From Neopestalotiopsis rosae (Eukaryota; Ascomycota; Sordariomycetes; Amphisphaeriales; Sporocadaceae), in NCBI GenBank assembly GCA_023078685.1, contig JALGAS010000005.1:2170001-2234000 (forward strand): 64,000 bases of DNA, given 5' to 3'. The notes beneath the pieces were generated by a model, which worked only from the letters and a program-made list of their open reading frames with translations, made no database searches and was not told where the DNA came from. This document shows positions 44,132-54,959 of the stretch, piece after piece (the stretch's first letter is position 1; the number at the start of each line of letters is the position of its first letter). The position numbers and the translations under genes are program-made.

Positions 44132-44748
44132 GGGGTTTTCTTCAGTGACAATTTGACCAAGATCTTGTCTCACACTTTGTCCTTGTGATTGATATTCATC
44201 CTCAACATGGCGCAAAGCAATGTATGCTGCCTTTTACATGTATGTGGTTCTTGGCTAATAGAGCTTTTTCATGGGGTTTTGCGACTTGGCAACCAACGGC
44301 GTCTTTGCATGAGATTATGCATGCAGAGCATCCACTTTTCTACCCTGTTCATGCTAAGTTACTGTTGGCGATTGACGCTTTTATTCCGGTACCTCCAGTG
44401 CTCTAAAGTTTCAAGGTACCTATCAAGACAATGTACAACTAGCTGTAGACGAAAGAGCGTCTAAAAGATGCCTGCTTAACTTCCATGACGGCGAAGTACT
44501 TTAGCCTTTAGTAGCTAACAAACCCAGGCGAAGGACAGCGACTTCCCCCTCTTATAGCGCATCTGCCCTAGGGGAGCCGCCTGAGGTGCTCGCCCCACCA
44601 GCAATGCCAGTAGCCGACGCAGCGACTGCTAATGGAGAGGCCCCGCTCATAGCGTATGCCACAATTGATGCAGCATTTCGATTTGCCGGTCAAATCAATA
44701 TGTTCATCATGAATATTGGCGATCTCGGTTGCTGCAATTCCAGGCAGA
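44132..44748. other. Intergenic, no supported gene
   Basis: About 620 nt between two plus-strand genes. It includes a 20-nt motif (GCGATCTCGGTTGCTG core at about 44719) that recurs at about 46725 on the other side of the F-box-like gene. Confidence 0.45.
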
Positions 44749-46203
44749 ATGACTTCGGTAGAATCGCTGCCCGTAGAAATTCTGTTAAAGATCATTCGCC
44801 TAGCCATCGAGCCTGGCCCCGAGGCGGTCGGCGTGTGCGCGGCTGTCTCGCGCCAGTGGCAGCAACATGTTGAAAGGCAGACTTTTGCGTTCCTGAGACT
44901 CGACACGGATCGTATATCGGAAGCTCAGGACATTCTTACACCAGCTCGACAAAATTACGTACGTTATATTCGCATGGAAGCCTTACTACCCGAGTATGAC
45001 GAGCCTAGACTCCGCGGGTGTCGTGAGACCCACGAGGATCAGCAACAGAATAACCAAGCTTTCGCTCGCGCGATCAAGGGACTGTTTGATTGCTTAAGCC
45101 GTTGGGAACCCGTGGTGAAAGGTGCTACCCAGCCAGTCATCACATTAGAACTATGTGCCTTTTCCCGCTCCGATAAGCCCGGCGGTGTTGCAACCCATCG
45201 GACCAAGCGCTGGAAACATTCCTTCTTATCACTAGAGAATGGCATGGAGGACAGCTTTCCAGCCCTGGGTATGATCACGAAATTCACGGATCGTCCTTCT
45301 CATTTTTCCGCGGAACCCAATCCCCGTCATCAGCAGTATTACCGCCGTTCAATCGAAGCAAAAGTATTCGGCATCATCGCATCGAAAATGTCCAATCTAG
45401 AGCAAGTGGACTGGACTCTCGAAGATAGCGAGAATGAGGACCTCTCACTCCGTCAAAGAATGCGCCAGGAGTTCGCAGCGTCCCTTGCCAACTTCCCACA
45501 GAGTGTACGCGAGTTCCGCCTTTTCTACGCCAATCCTGGACCTCGGAATCACGATTTTCAACCGCCTCGTGCCTATAATGGCGATTTGGCAGCAGACCCT
45601 TTTAGCATCGCTTTGTGTGGTGTAGCACAGCACTGCATCAGCTTTACCCTCGACGGTACCGTCGTATTCGATGCCAATCTTTTCTGGCCGCAACCGCTAT
45701 CCTCAGCCGTAGATGAAACTCCATACTGGGCACGCCTCGAGGAGTTCAGGGTCACGAATAGCATGGCTTCCCCGTCAGGAACCTGGCTCTTTCACGCGGA
45801 TCCCTCAGCACCTCGGCAGCCAGCCCCATCGCCAGAACACCTTGCCGATAGTCCCGAGGTCCTGGTAGGCGACGACCCAGAATACTTTTACAGGGTGCAT
45901 CTGAATCACGATTACTTCGAAAATCTGTGTCGCGCAGCTGCACGCGCAGCCGCACGCATGCCACGGCTCAAAACCATGGTGGTGGGGTGGGATTTGGGAA
46001 TAGACTGTCACTTTGGATACCGGATTTTTGACGGCGGCAAGTCCGCCGAATATTGGTCTGAAAGCACGCCAGCTCTTCCATTAACGGCCGAAGCGAAAGA
46101 AGCTTGGCGTACCGCTGCGAAGGTTCACGTAGGCGATGACGTGAAGATGAGCTTTGATGTGGTAGATCGAGGTCAAAAGCATCCTTTAGTTTATGGCTTC
46201 TGA
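44749..46203 (+). CDS. F-box-like protein of unknown function
   Basis: A single exon gives 484 aa, starting at the first ATG of the frame (MTSVESLPVEILLKI). The first 45 residues, SLPVEILLKIIRLAIE...VCAAVSRQWQQHVE, are an F-box-like helix pair (LP-x-EIL ... VS-x-W). The remainder has the WEPV..ITLELCAFS, MSNLEQVDWTLED and RLKTMVVGWD blocks seen in a large Pezizomycotina family of F-box/leucine-rich-like proteins. It probably binds Skp1 and recruits a substrate for SCF ubiquitination, by analogy only. The Ala-rich RAAARAAARMP helix near the C-terminus is notable. Confidence 0.82.
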   Translation: MTSVESLPVEILLKIIRLAIEPGPEAVGVCAAVSRQWQQHVERQTFAFLRLDTDRISEAQDILTPARQNYVRYIRMEALLPEYDEPRLRGCRETHEDQQQNNQAFARAIKGLFDCLSRWEPVVKGATQPVITLELCAFSRSDKPGGVATHRTKRWKHSFLSLENGMEDSFPALGMITKFTDRPSHFSAEPNPRHQQYYRRSIEAKVFGIIASKMSNLEQVDWTLEDSENEDLSLRQRMRQEFAASLANFPQSVREFRLFYANPGPRNHDFQPPRAYNGDLAADPFSIALCGVAQHCISFTLDGTVVFDANLFWPQPLSSAVDETPYWARLEEFRVTNSMASPSGTWLFHADPSAPRQPAPSPEHLADSPEVLVGDDPEYFYRVHLNHDYFENLCRAAARAAARMPRLKTMVVGWDLGIDCHFGYRIFDGGKSAEYWSESTPALPLTAEAKEAWRTAAKVHVGDDVKMSFDVVDRGQKHPLVYGF

Positions 46204-46382
46204 CGGATAGTGAGTAGAACTGCCGTCGACTCATTACGGCGCATCAGAGGATGTTTAGGTGGTCGAGGGGACACACACTCAATTCATCCCGTTCCAATCA
46301 CACAGTCCTACAAGATGTCTGAATCCCACGGCAGATATAGGGGGTCGCAATGACTTACACCTATTCACCATGCCATCGTCTA

Positions 46383-46975
46383 TCAGTCCGAATTGCCTCG
46401 AAACGAAAAGTGACAGTTATCACCACGCAGTCGCCTATCAGTCCAGGCGACACTAGCTACATGTGAGACAAGGACAGGACGGAGCAAGACATAGTGGTCG
46501 CATGAAGAGGAGAAGAAGAGCAGGCGAAGTAAACATACCTTACCCATGCAATTCGCCGTGGTCACATCCTTCTCGAAGCTGTCGAGCACCGAGCTGTTGT
46601 GCCGCAGAAAGACGCACTCAGCGGAACCGCAGCAACAATTCAAGGGCACGATCTCGAGGACCGGTACCAAGCACAATAGTGGTGATGAATTCCCGCTCAA
46701 TGCTGCATGCTAATGATGGCTATTAGCGATCTCGGTTGCTGTAATCGTTCGCAATTTGATGTCATCAATTGGGGTGGTGAACTCACGGGACAAATTTTGT
46801 GGTGGGCATTTGGTGCATAATCTCCGTCTTGCTGTCCAGTGTAAAAGAAAAGTGCGTCGAAATAGGACGAATTGTATACTCCTGCATCTGCCATTGGACA
46901 CCGCACCATATGATAATCACATCGATGAAAATGACGGGAAACCCTCTTATGCATTGATTCGTAGATTATGGCCAT
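46383..46975 (-). CDS. Small cysteine-rich hypothetical protein, three-exon model
   Basis: Hand-built exons 46975-46787, 46709-46544 and 46456-46383 give 142 aa. Both introns (77 and 87 nt) have good donors (GTGAGT, GTAAGG) and acceptors (TTAG, GTAG), with matching phases 0 and 1. Two consistent junctions in a stretch with no other gene support it being real. Visible features are a basic start (MHKRVSRHFHRC), a YFDALFFYTGQQDGDYAPN block, and a Cys-dense middle (CLV...NCCCGSAECVF...NCM) ending DNCHFSF. There is no clear signal peptide on this start; a start at an internal Met is possible. I do not recognise a family. It is a short gene between the F-box-like and aldo-keto reductase genes. Confidence 0.42.
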
Positions 46976-47103
46976 GGCAAGGAGTGTAGTTGTGTTCTTG
47001 ATCAGTCATTCTGATCATTGATACATAAATGCAATACGACAGGAAACAACAAGTCTGCTTGAAAAGATGAGGACAATGGGATGCAACCTGTGTCGCGTCT
47101 TGT

Positions 47104-48414
47104 TCATTCTCTCGAGAAAGGCTTGGGCTCAGGAACGTGATCAATAGTGCCACCCATGGCAAGGAGCCACACCTTACCAGGGTGATCTGGCAGCTTCTCT
47201 CCGTAGATCATGGTGTTTGGGAAACCAATATCAAAGGCAGCGGCATCTTCAATTTCCTTGATGTCCTCATCCGAAAGCTTTATGTTCAATGCCTCAATAT
47301 TGCCCTTGAGATGAGCAACCGTGCGTCCGCCAATGATGGGAAAGACATAGGGCGCCTTGCTGGTAACGTACGCCTGGGCGATACTCGTCATGATGGTGTT
47401 CTTGCGCTTGGCCACCGCCTCGAGAGCTCTACTGATCTTGACTTCATGGTGTTTCGGGTTGACCGCGCGCGCCTGGTCGCCTTTCTGCCTCTGCTCCTCC
47501 GTCTTGAACATGCCGGAGCCGAGTGCGCCCCACGGGGCAAGACCCATGCCCTCGGCGCGACACATGGGAATGATGTCGCGCTCAAAGTCGCGCTTGGCCG
47601 CATTCCAATTGCCCTGATAGACTGAGAACTGACGCAGTCCGTTGCAACGAGCATATTCGTTTGCCTTGCTGACGACCCATGCAGGGGTGTCAGAGACGCC
47701 AAGGTAAAGCACCTTTCCTGACGCTACAAGGTGGTTGAGCGATTGCATCAGCTCCGGTATGGTGGTCTGAAAGTCCCACCAGTGGACATAGAGCTATATG
47801 GCAGGCCAATTCAGTGAGACTCAAGTGTCAGGGGATAAGAGGCAGTAGTTACCAGGTCGATATAGTCAGTCTGCAGCTTCTCGAGACTTGCCCGAACTGA
47901 AGTGTGCAGACTCTTGGCCCCGTTGCCAGTGAAGTTTGTGATAATCTCCCTGTCCCCTCTGCCAGCATGGAAGTTGGTGGTGAACTTGGTGGCAATGACC
48001 ATCTGGTCTCTGACACCGCGTTTCTTCATCCATTCGCCAATCCACTTCTCCGACTCTTCGAATTGATAGTTGTTGGAAGTGTCGATAAAATTTCCACCTT
48101 GCGCACAAAAGAAGTCCAAGATGCTTTCGGTAGTCTGCTGGTCACAAGCTCCCACTGTACAGTTTTGTTATTCATTTTTCATGTCTTGAAACGACTCGAT
48201 TAAGTCTTTTGGAGGAGATGCAAAGAAACTTGATAGTGCTCTTTTTCGAAAGAATGAATACGTAAGACTCACTGTAATCCTTCCAAGCGTCTCCAAAGTT
48301 CATGCTACCAAGGCAGAGTGGACTGACGCGGACAGATGCTGTGGGTGAGAGCAGCCGATAGCGAGCCAGAGGGCCCTTGGCCGGTGGTGCCAGCGGTAGT
48401 ACAGGTATGGACAT
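47104..48414 (-). CDS. Aldo-keto reductase, aryl-alcohol dehydrogenase / norsolorinic acid reductase-like
   Basis: Exons 48414-48273, 48154-47853 and 47793-47104 give 377 aa. The (alpha/beta)8 AKR fold shows [17 protein letters not shown] (catalytic Asp and Tyr), MVIATKF (Lys) and LLYVHWWD (His), a complete catalytic tetrad once the exons are joined. Length and the [12 protein letters not shown] and [19 protein letters not shown] segments place it in the AAD/NorA branch of fungal AKRs, NADPH-dependent reducers of aromatic aldehydes or ketones. Introns are 118 and 59 nt. It is a cytosolic protein, plausibly for aryl-aldehyde detoxification or metabolite tailoring; nothing adjacent specifies the pathway. 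Confidence 0.92.
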
Positions 48415-50456
48415 GATTATTGAGTCGACCGTGAAATACCTCTGCGTTCAGTGGGTAAGAAATTTCCCGAGTTCGAGAAGAGAGTCGTAGGAATAATGAG
48501 AACCTGACTGCTACTGTGCGACTAGCTACAATCTCAAGAGTATATAAATCAAAGTGCGCATGGAAATTATCTGAGTTCATATACAATAACTCCGAGCTTA
48601 AATCCTAAGATCAGGTTACACAAGAGCTACTGTGCCTGAAGCGTACAGAAACAGGAATCTACAACGCGCGGGGTAGGAGGCCACGAGGCAGGTATTCCCG
48701 AGGTAGAGGTTTTCTTTATCTGAAATGCATGGTCCTGAATCAGCAGCTCACAGCAACGTATTCAACCTGCTTCCACAACCTCGACGCCAAGCTTCATGGC
48801 TACGGCACAGGAGGTCTGTCATTGGTTGTAGAGAGAGCCAAGTGTTAGCCACCGAGATAAGACTGAACAGTGATTCGACATAGCAACGTCTAGGCACTGG
48901 AAGCATCTTGATTGATAGGCTGTTTCATTATAGCATCTGAGTAGAGAATGGACCAGAGTGGACGTCAATTGTGTCGTGGCAAACAACCCTCGGCCCACTA
49001 CAAGGCTTGTCCCAAATATCGATCATTCCCTTCAGCATGAAGAGACATCTTGTCATACAAGAGAGTTCAAGAAGTAGCTATACTTGAGTGGAAAATATCT
49101 CGTATAAATTACAGTTATCATCCCTACAACTTAATGGTTCAGTTGTTGGGGATGACTAAGGACCATTCTGACTTCTAATATTGAGCTACTTGATAGACCC
49201 CACTGTTGAGATCATGTTTCCTATAAATCCTGGCTTTATTGTTTACCAACTTGTTTTTATCATGAACCGCCAGAGGCGCCTGACGTGTTTTGGCTGTGTG
49301 GTACATTCACTGGGCGGCACCTGCGTTGCAAGTCAAAAATTATGTAATGGTGACTCGAAGGCGTGTAATCATAGTACAACACGCTGGACATGTAAACATC
49401 AACACATCGAGACTTTATATGGAACTCTGACGTCTAAATATCTCATAGCGAACGCCGACTGTCGTTATACCGTACGACCGAAAGATGCTACCGACATATC
49501 TAGAGGGGAGTGTCACAATATTGACAATTCGTACAACCCCAGCCCAAAGTATATGAGAGCTAGTATGAGCCCTGCAGGGTAGTAGGCGGAACATGGACGG
49601 CAAAAGTTTCTGTTCCGTCTGTCCTGATGCTTGAACTTCATTGTGGACACTAATACATCTTGTCTACGCATCTTTGTCCGGACTTCTGAGGGCAGCTGAG
49701 AAGTCGAGCTAGACCAATGTCAGTTTGTGTCTATTGGCATATGACTGAGGCTTTTGATGTCCCGGAGAGTGTGTAGAATTGCTATTCTATCAGATTGATA
49801 CTGTAGTCAAAAGAATATTTGCAGAAAACTGCATTAAATAAGTGCTGGTTTCCAGATAGCCTGGCTAATGTGATAAACCTCGGTATATTCAGATTTTTGT
49901 ATACTCTTTATGACTGTATTACTCACGGTAGGCTAATATAATTATACCTAGATGAGAATTGAACCAATCCGGTCTTTATAAACCTGCAAACTCCTACTTC
50001 CACAGGTAGCTTGGCTATGTGGGAGTATGGAATCGAATTTCGTACGTACACATTCACGGTGTCGCTTATCTACAAACAAAAGCCTAAGATAACGCAATCG
50101 CAGGGACAATTTCACCCTGAAATCAACTATTGTAGTAAGTGGTTATGATTCGAAAAGGCAAACACGATTTGAATCCATACGAATAAAACCGCTCGAGTCG
50201 TAGTAAAGATACCGTCATACAGGCATAAGGCTGTATTCCCCGCTCCCGCAACAGTGATAGAATGCAAGCGATTCGGGGCAGGCGGCAGTCATGCGCTGCG
50301 CCAATCATGAATGCAGCAAGGCCATGGGGCGAGACGCACATAATAACTGCGCCACAAGGCACACTGCAAGGCTCCCTTCGCGCCTTCAAAGAGTTCCCCC
50401 ACACCTCACTTTGCGATGCCCAATTTTGAGCTCACGACACCTCCACTGACTAAACC
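48415..50456. other. 2-kb intergenic, no confident gene
   Basis: Upstream region of the aldo-keto reductase (minus) and of the next plus-strand gene. A plus-strand frame at 49214-49582 has eight or more cysteines but no signal peptide, domain or splice support. The stretch 49790-50060 is AT-rich. Confidence 0.4.
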
Positions 50457-53400
50457 ATGGCAGACCCCGTCTCCCTGGCGGGCACTGCCGTGGGCATTGC
50501 TTCTCTTGCTATCCAGCTCTTTTCGGGGGTTACTTCATACGTTGACAAACTGAAGTATCAGAAGGAAGACCTCAACGCCGTCAATAGGAAGCTTTTGGAC
50601 TTTCGGGCATCGATCAACGCTATCGAAGCTACTGAAAAGCGCCGGCGAGACAACCATTCGACGCCCCAACCCGCACTCGATCAATGTCTCCAAACATGCA
50701 AAACAGAGCTTTCAGCTCTGAAACTCTTTTGGGAGAAATACCGCGACGAAGGGGCCAACGTTACGAACCTGCGACATAAGGTCAAGACAAAGGCCAAAGA
50801 GCTGAGCTATCCCTTTCACCGTGAGAATCTAACCCAATTAGAGACGCGGCTCGACCAAGCGACGCAGACCATAATGCTTGCACTCCAAGCAATTCACATG
50901 TATGGTTTTGTGTTTGATATTTGTGTACCTCGTTTGTCCAGTCACTCATCAAGCCACAGAGACGAGGCCGTGACCACCTCTGAGAGCCTTGAGGTGGTAG
51001 TCAAGAATACCAATAACGTATCCGCAGACATTCGCATGGTCCGCCAGGACAATCAAGATATTCTTGAAAGCATTGACCACTTAACCATCTCATTTAACAA
51101 ATTTTCTTCAAGAGATGAGGAAGCTGCCAAATGTATAGAAGAGGGCATTGCGGTCATGCAGCAGTTGATGGAGGCTGAGAGCGCCAATATGCAGTGGATG
51201 ATGGAGCGGATGAGGAGATTCGACGATTATCAGATGGTGCCATTCAGTGCAGCAGTAGGCTTCATTGATCTCATTACTCTGTGTAGTGATTCACTAACAC
51301 ATATACTCAGTCATCTGGCGCACCTGGTAACGACGCAGCATCCGCACAAATTCCAAATGTTGGCTCATTGCGGCGGGGTCAACGTGGGCGCCCATCCTCC
51401 TTATCCTCTCCGCTACACCGCACCCTATTTTGCACATGTGCAAAAATGCGAAGGCAGCAGCTTCGATGGAATCCTTTTTCGAATTGGTCACTTGGGTTCA
51501 TATACACAAGTGCCCATCACCACCCGTCCTGCCCATTGGCTAGAGTCGCCTATTGGAGACCAGTGGATCGACATCGGATTGAAGTCAAAATCGCAGCTCA
51601 ATTGCGTTCATGGATGCTGGATTTCGCACTTGCGGGCGTTCTTGGCAACTTTAGCATGGGCATCTATCCGTCCCTGGTCTGTACGAGGACTGTGGACAGT
51701 GATTCGCCAGGCACCAAGCTACTGCGCATCATCTCAAGAACGAGTTACGCCTTGACAAACGATTCATCGACCTCTCCACTTACGAGAGTACATGCTCACG
51801 CCCTTCAAAAACTGAAGAAACTCTACGAGGAGGGAAGAGCCTCTCCGCTGGATATAGATGTCAATGGGAAGACGTTCATTGAGACTTTTGCATATGCGCT
51901 ACGACCGGTGAGTTGAACTTTGTGGTTATGGTTAATGATCATGAACGAAATCACTCATTACCTCCTCTGCAGATGGACACGACTCACTTTTCATTGTTTC
52001 TTGACTTTCTTGATTGCCTGAAGTCATGGGGAGTGGAGTTGAGGCAAGAACTTGAGTAAGTCAGACGATTGAAAGCTGCGTCGGTATCTCCGTTGACATC
52101 CGTCCAGCTCATCAGGGCACACCCTTGCGGCTTTGTGGTCACTTAGGAATCATGACTTGATGCCAACGGCTAGCGCTACCAGCTGCCAATGGACCCAACG
52201 ATTATCAGACCTTGGATTAGATATAGATGCTTTAATTGAGTCAAGCTGGACTAGAAGACGTTGGGCCGACATGCTGTTGTATCCGGTACAATTGTTGAAT
52301 GCAAGCAACTCAATAGGTTAATGTTCCCCACCTTCTCATCCATAAGCTGCCCAGAACATTCTCCTAACAAGTCCAGAATATGCCTCTTCTGCGACACAGG
52401 CAGCCATAATAAACCAGGACTATAACCGGCTTCAATTGGCTCTTCTGGAGAATCCAAAAGATCTCGAGAAACATTTTACACTTGGAGATGTCGGCACTTT
52501 AGCCATGGCAGTTTTCTGGCCCAAAGGTTTGGCTTTGCTTGTAAAGACAATTGTGCAAAATAACATGTTGGACACCCAGCTATTTGAGCTCGCTCAAGCA
52601 TATGAGTTCGCCACTAGTTCTCCCATTCTCAAATTCGAAGAAACGAAAACGAGTAGCAGCACCACCATCGAGAGCATCAGTCACCCGTGTCATCATGTAC
52701 TGTGCGCAAAGGTTCTCCAACCATTACTAGAGCTCGGTATTCCATGTACTCGACCGGACAAAATCAGATATCTTCTTGATGATTGGACCTGCGAGCTTGG
52801 GAGGAAGATGATACTGGGAAAGCTGCGAGAACAGCGAGAGTCGCTAAAGCGGCTCGCTGTTCAACATCTCCCATCGGAGCGAACCGCCAGGTTTGCTTGG
52901 TCTGCCGAGTCCATCTTGGATACAGAAGCAGATGAGATCTCGTCGATGCTTGAAGGTTGTAACATATATGTGCCTGGTATACTTCGCGTTTCCCCGAATT
53001 GGCGGTCGGTGTTCCTTAATTGGGCAAGATGGAGTGCTCCTGTTGAGTTACTGGACTTGATATGGGAGGCCGGCTTCCAGCATCCTGATACAGATGATGT
53101 CTTTGGTCCGGATCATCATCATCCACTCTTCACGCTCCCAGAAGTCGGTTGGTACCTTCAACATGGACTTAATCCTCGGCAGATTTATCCGACTCATCAA
53201 GCATATTCCTCAGTATCTCACATTACCGCTGCTACAGTTGGCTTCCATTTACAGAGACGAGAGTGGTACGAAAAGAGCTTATTAGAAGCTGAAGGCTTTG
53301 CCGATATCGTTTGCCAAACCCAGTTTCACGATTCTTGCAGGTGCAACTGTTCCCCTTCTGGATGTTCGCCATTCAAGGTATACCTCCACACATCTACTTC

Positions 53401-53971
53401 ACCTTATCACTTCCAGACATCTACTTCACCTTATTGTAGTGGGCGTCGTAGGTCAGCCAAGCGTCAAGCCGATTGTTGGCAGAGGTTGACTGCCTTCGCA
53501 AACAAGTCTTCAGACTTTCTGGAATGCCAACTGCAAGCCATTCGCCTGGCAACATTTGACGAAATGGGGTTAGCACACACCTGTTGCACCCGCTTTTGGA
53601 ACCGAAATGGCCAACTGTTCGCTCCAGACGAAGAGGAGATATTGGAGCTATTGGAGGAAGATAGACCATTGCTCCAAGTGCTCGAGAATTTGATGGATGA
53701 TTTCAGTGTAGAATTTCCCCGCCTAGGCTGTGGCTTGCGTGAGTTCTTTGAGGGTTATTGGATCCAAATAGTACGCAAAAAAATGGACCAGTTGAATGCA
53801 GCCTCCCTCACAGAGCAGCAGTTGAAAGAAGCTGAGGATACGGGCGTCACTTGGAACCTTGGTTTGATGGCTGATGACACCAGTGACATGGAATATGAGT
53901 CAGATGATAATGGTTGGACGCCGGAGCAGGGTACCTTTGAGTACTGGGAAAGGGCGATAGATGAGATCTAG
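50457..53971 (+). CDS. Large protein with HeLo-like/STAND-type N-terminal domain, function unknown
   Basis: Exons 50457-51254, 51311-51907, 51973-52055, 52108-52316 and 52377-53971 give 1093 aa; phases agree at all four junctions and the first intron has a textbook CACTAAC branch site. The start MADPVSLAGTAVGIASLAIQLF and the following helical region (to about residue 150) match the fungal N-terminal domain that precedes NACHT/ankyrin modules in STAND proteins and resembles HeLo-like cell-death domains. A coiled stretch follows (about 180-260). I see no Walker A NTPase motif, so the nucleotide-switch domain is missing or replaced. The C-terminal 530 residues (WSAPVELLDLIWEAGF..., LLDLGI-like helices) have weak ankyrin-like character. 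Near 960-985 there is a Cys cluster (DSCRCNCSPSGC) and a small in-frame repeat. The tail is acidic. Confidence 0.72.
53390..53434 (+). repeat. Short in-frame direct repeat
   Basis: The 18-nt sequence ACATCTACTTCACCTTAT occurs at 53390-53407 and again at 53417-53434, a 27-nt period, encoding two TSTSPY units. A GTATAC donor-like and a TTCCAG acceptor-like sequence flank part of it but would define an intron of only about 39 nt. Confidence 0.85.
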
Positions 53972-54959
53972 CTCAGAATTTGCTATGACCGAAGCAAAAT
54001 GATTCATCGGCATTTTTAGTTGCTGCTCGCTTGAGGTGGAGATCAAATTACCCTATTCCGCCAAATGCACCAAAGGCGGCGCGAGTGGCCAGTTTAGCAC
54101 AATTGCCATACATGTGTGCGACATGATCTGACCATCAAAGAAAATAATGCATCTACGAAAGACTAGAGTCACACTTTGTCTTGGTCTTGATTTGTTTCCT
54201 TTTTCTTTTTCTTCTTGGTGAGTTTCTGCAAGAGACGGGCTGATACTTAAGAAACGAACATGTACTTTCAAAGACTTGAGAGTTCTCCAAACGTGGATAC
54301 CACTTTATCTCGACACTGTCAAACACATCACACCCTTGATGGAATTGCACCCGCTTTCCAGTCTGCGCAAAATCTCGAGGACGGGTGATCTCATTTCGAA
54401 CATCAAAATTCACACGTTTACACTTGATATGAATATCGATGAACCATCCTGTTTTCATGTGACGCAGCGCCTGATGCGGCTGCCTTCACGGAATGGCTGT
54501 CGGAATGCAAAGAATTTGATCCTGGTAGGTCATACACGTTTCAGTATCGGACCTATGAGACTAAAATAAGAACAAATGGTAAGAATCAATTGGTAGATTA
54601 CCTCAGTGACACACTGCCAGTTTGGCATCCAACAATTGAAAAGTAAGGCCTTGAGCGGACCCCACCTAAGGCACTGGAGGCCGCTAATCTTGATCTTGTC
54701 GCCCACTAAATTGGACTTACAGCCAGCCAATTTAGTGCTTAACATCTCTGCTTCGGTGCAACTCTCTAAGTAGGTGCGATGGTTCAGAAGGGTGAATGGC
54801 GTATGAGAATAAATCTTCGTCCGCATTCTTTCCTTCAAGTATAGTTGAGATAAAATGATAAAACTGCCTCTGAATATAATATAATCACAAATAGAATTGC
54901 AATTATAGTCGGAGTTACCAAGATGCGCCTCTTACACAATTCTCATGATAAGCACAAGA
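53972..54959. other. Intergenic, possible short minus-strand frames
   Basis: Nearly 1 kb between two convergent genes. Two minus-strand frames (54838-54530 and 54458-54153) look somewhat protein-like, and a consensus intron is visible after CVTE near 54607, but the frames end in stops and no family is recognised. I do not call a gene. Confidence 0.4.

Noticed and set aside
49181..49582. Cysteine-rich plus-strand frame of 133 codons
   Set aside because: No signal peptide, no splice support, non-ATG start of the longest frame and no recognisable spacing of cysteines.
54153..54838. Two minus-strand frames with one consensus intron
   Set aside because: The spliced frame ends quickly at a stop and the second frame cannot be joined in phase; no family recognised.
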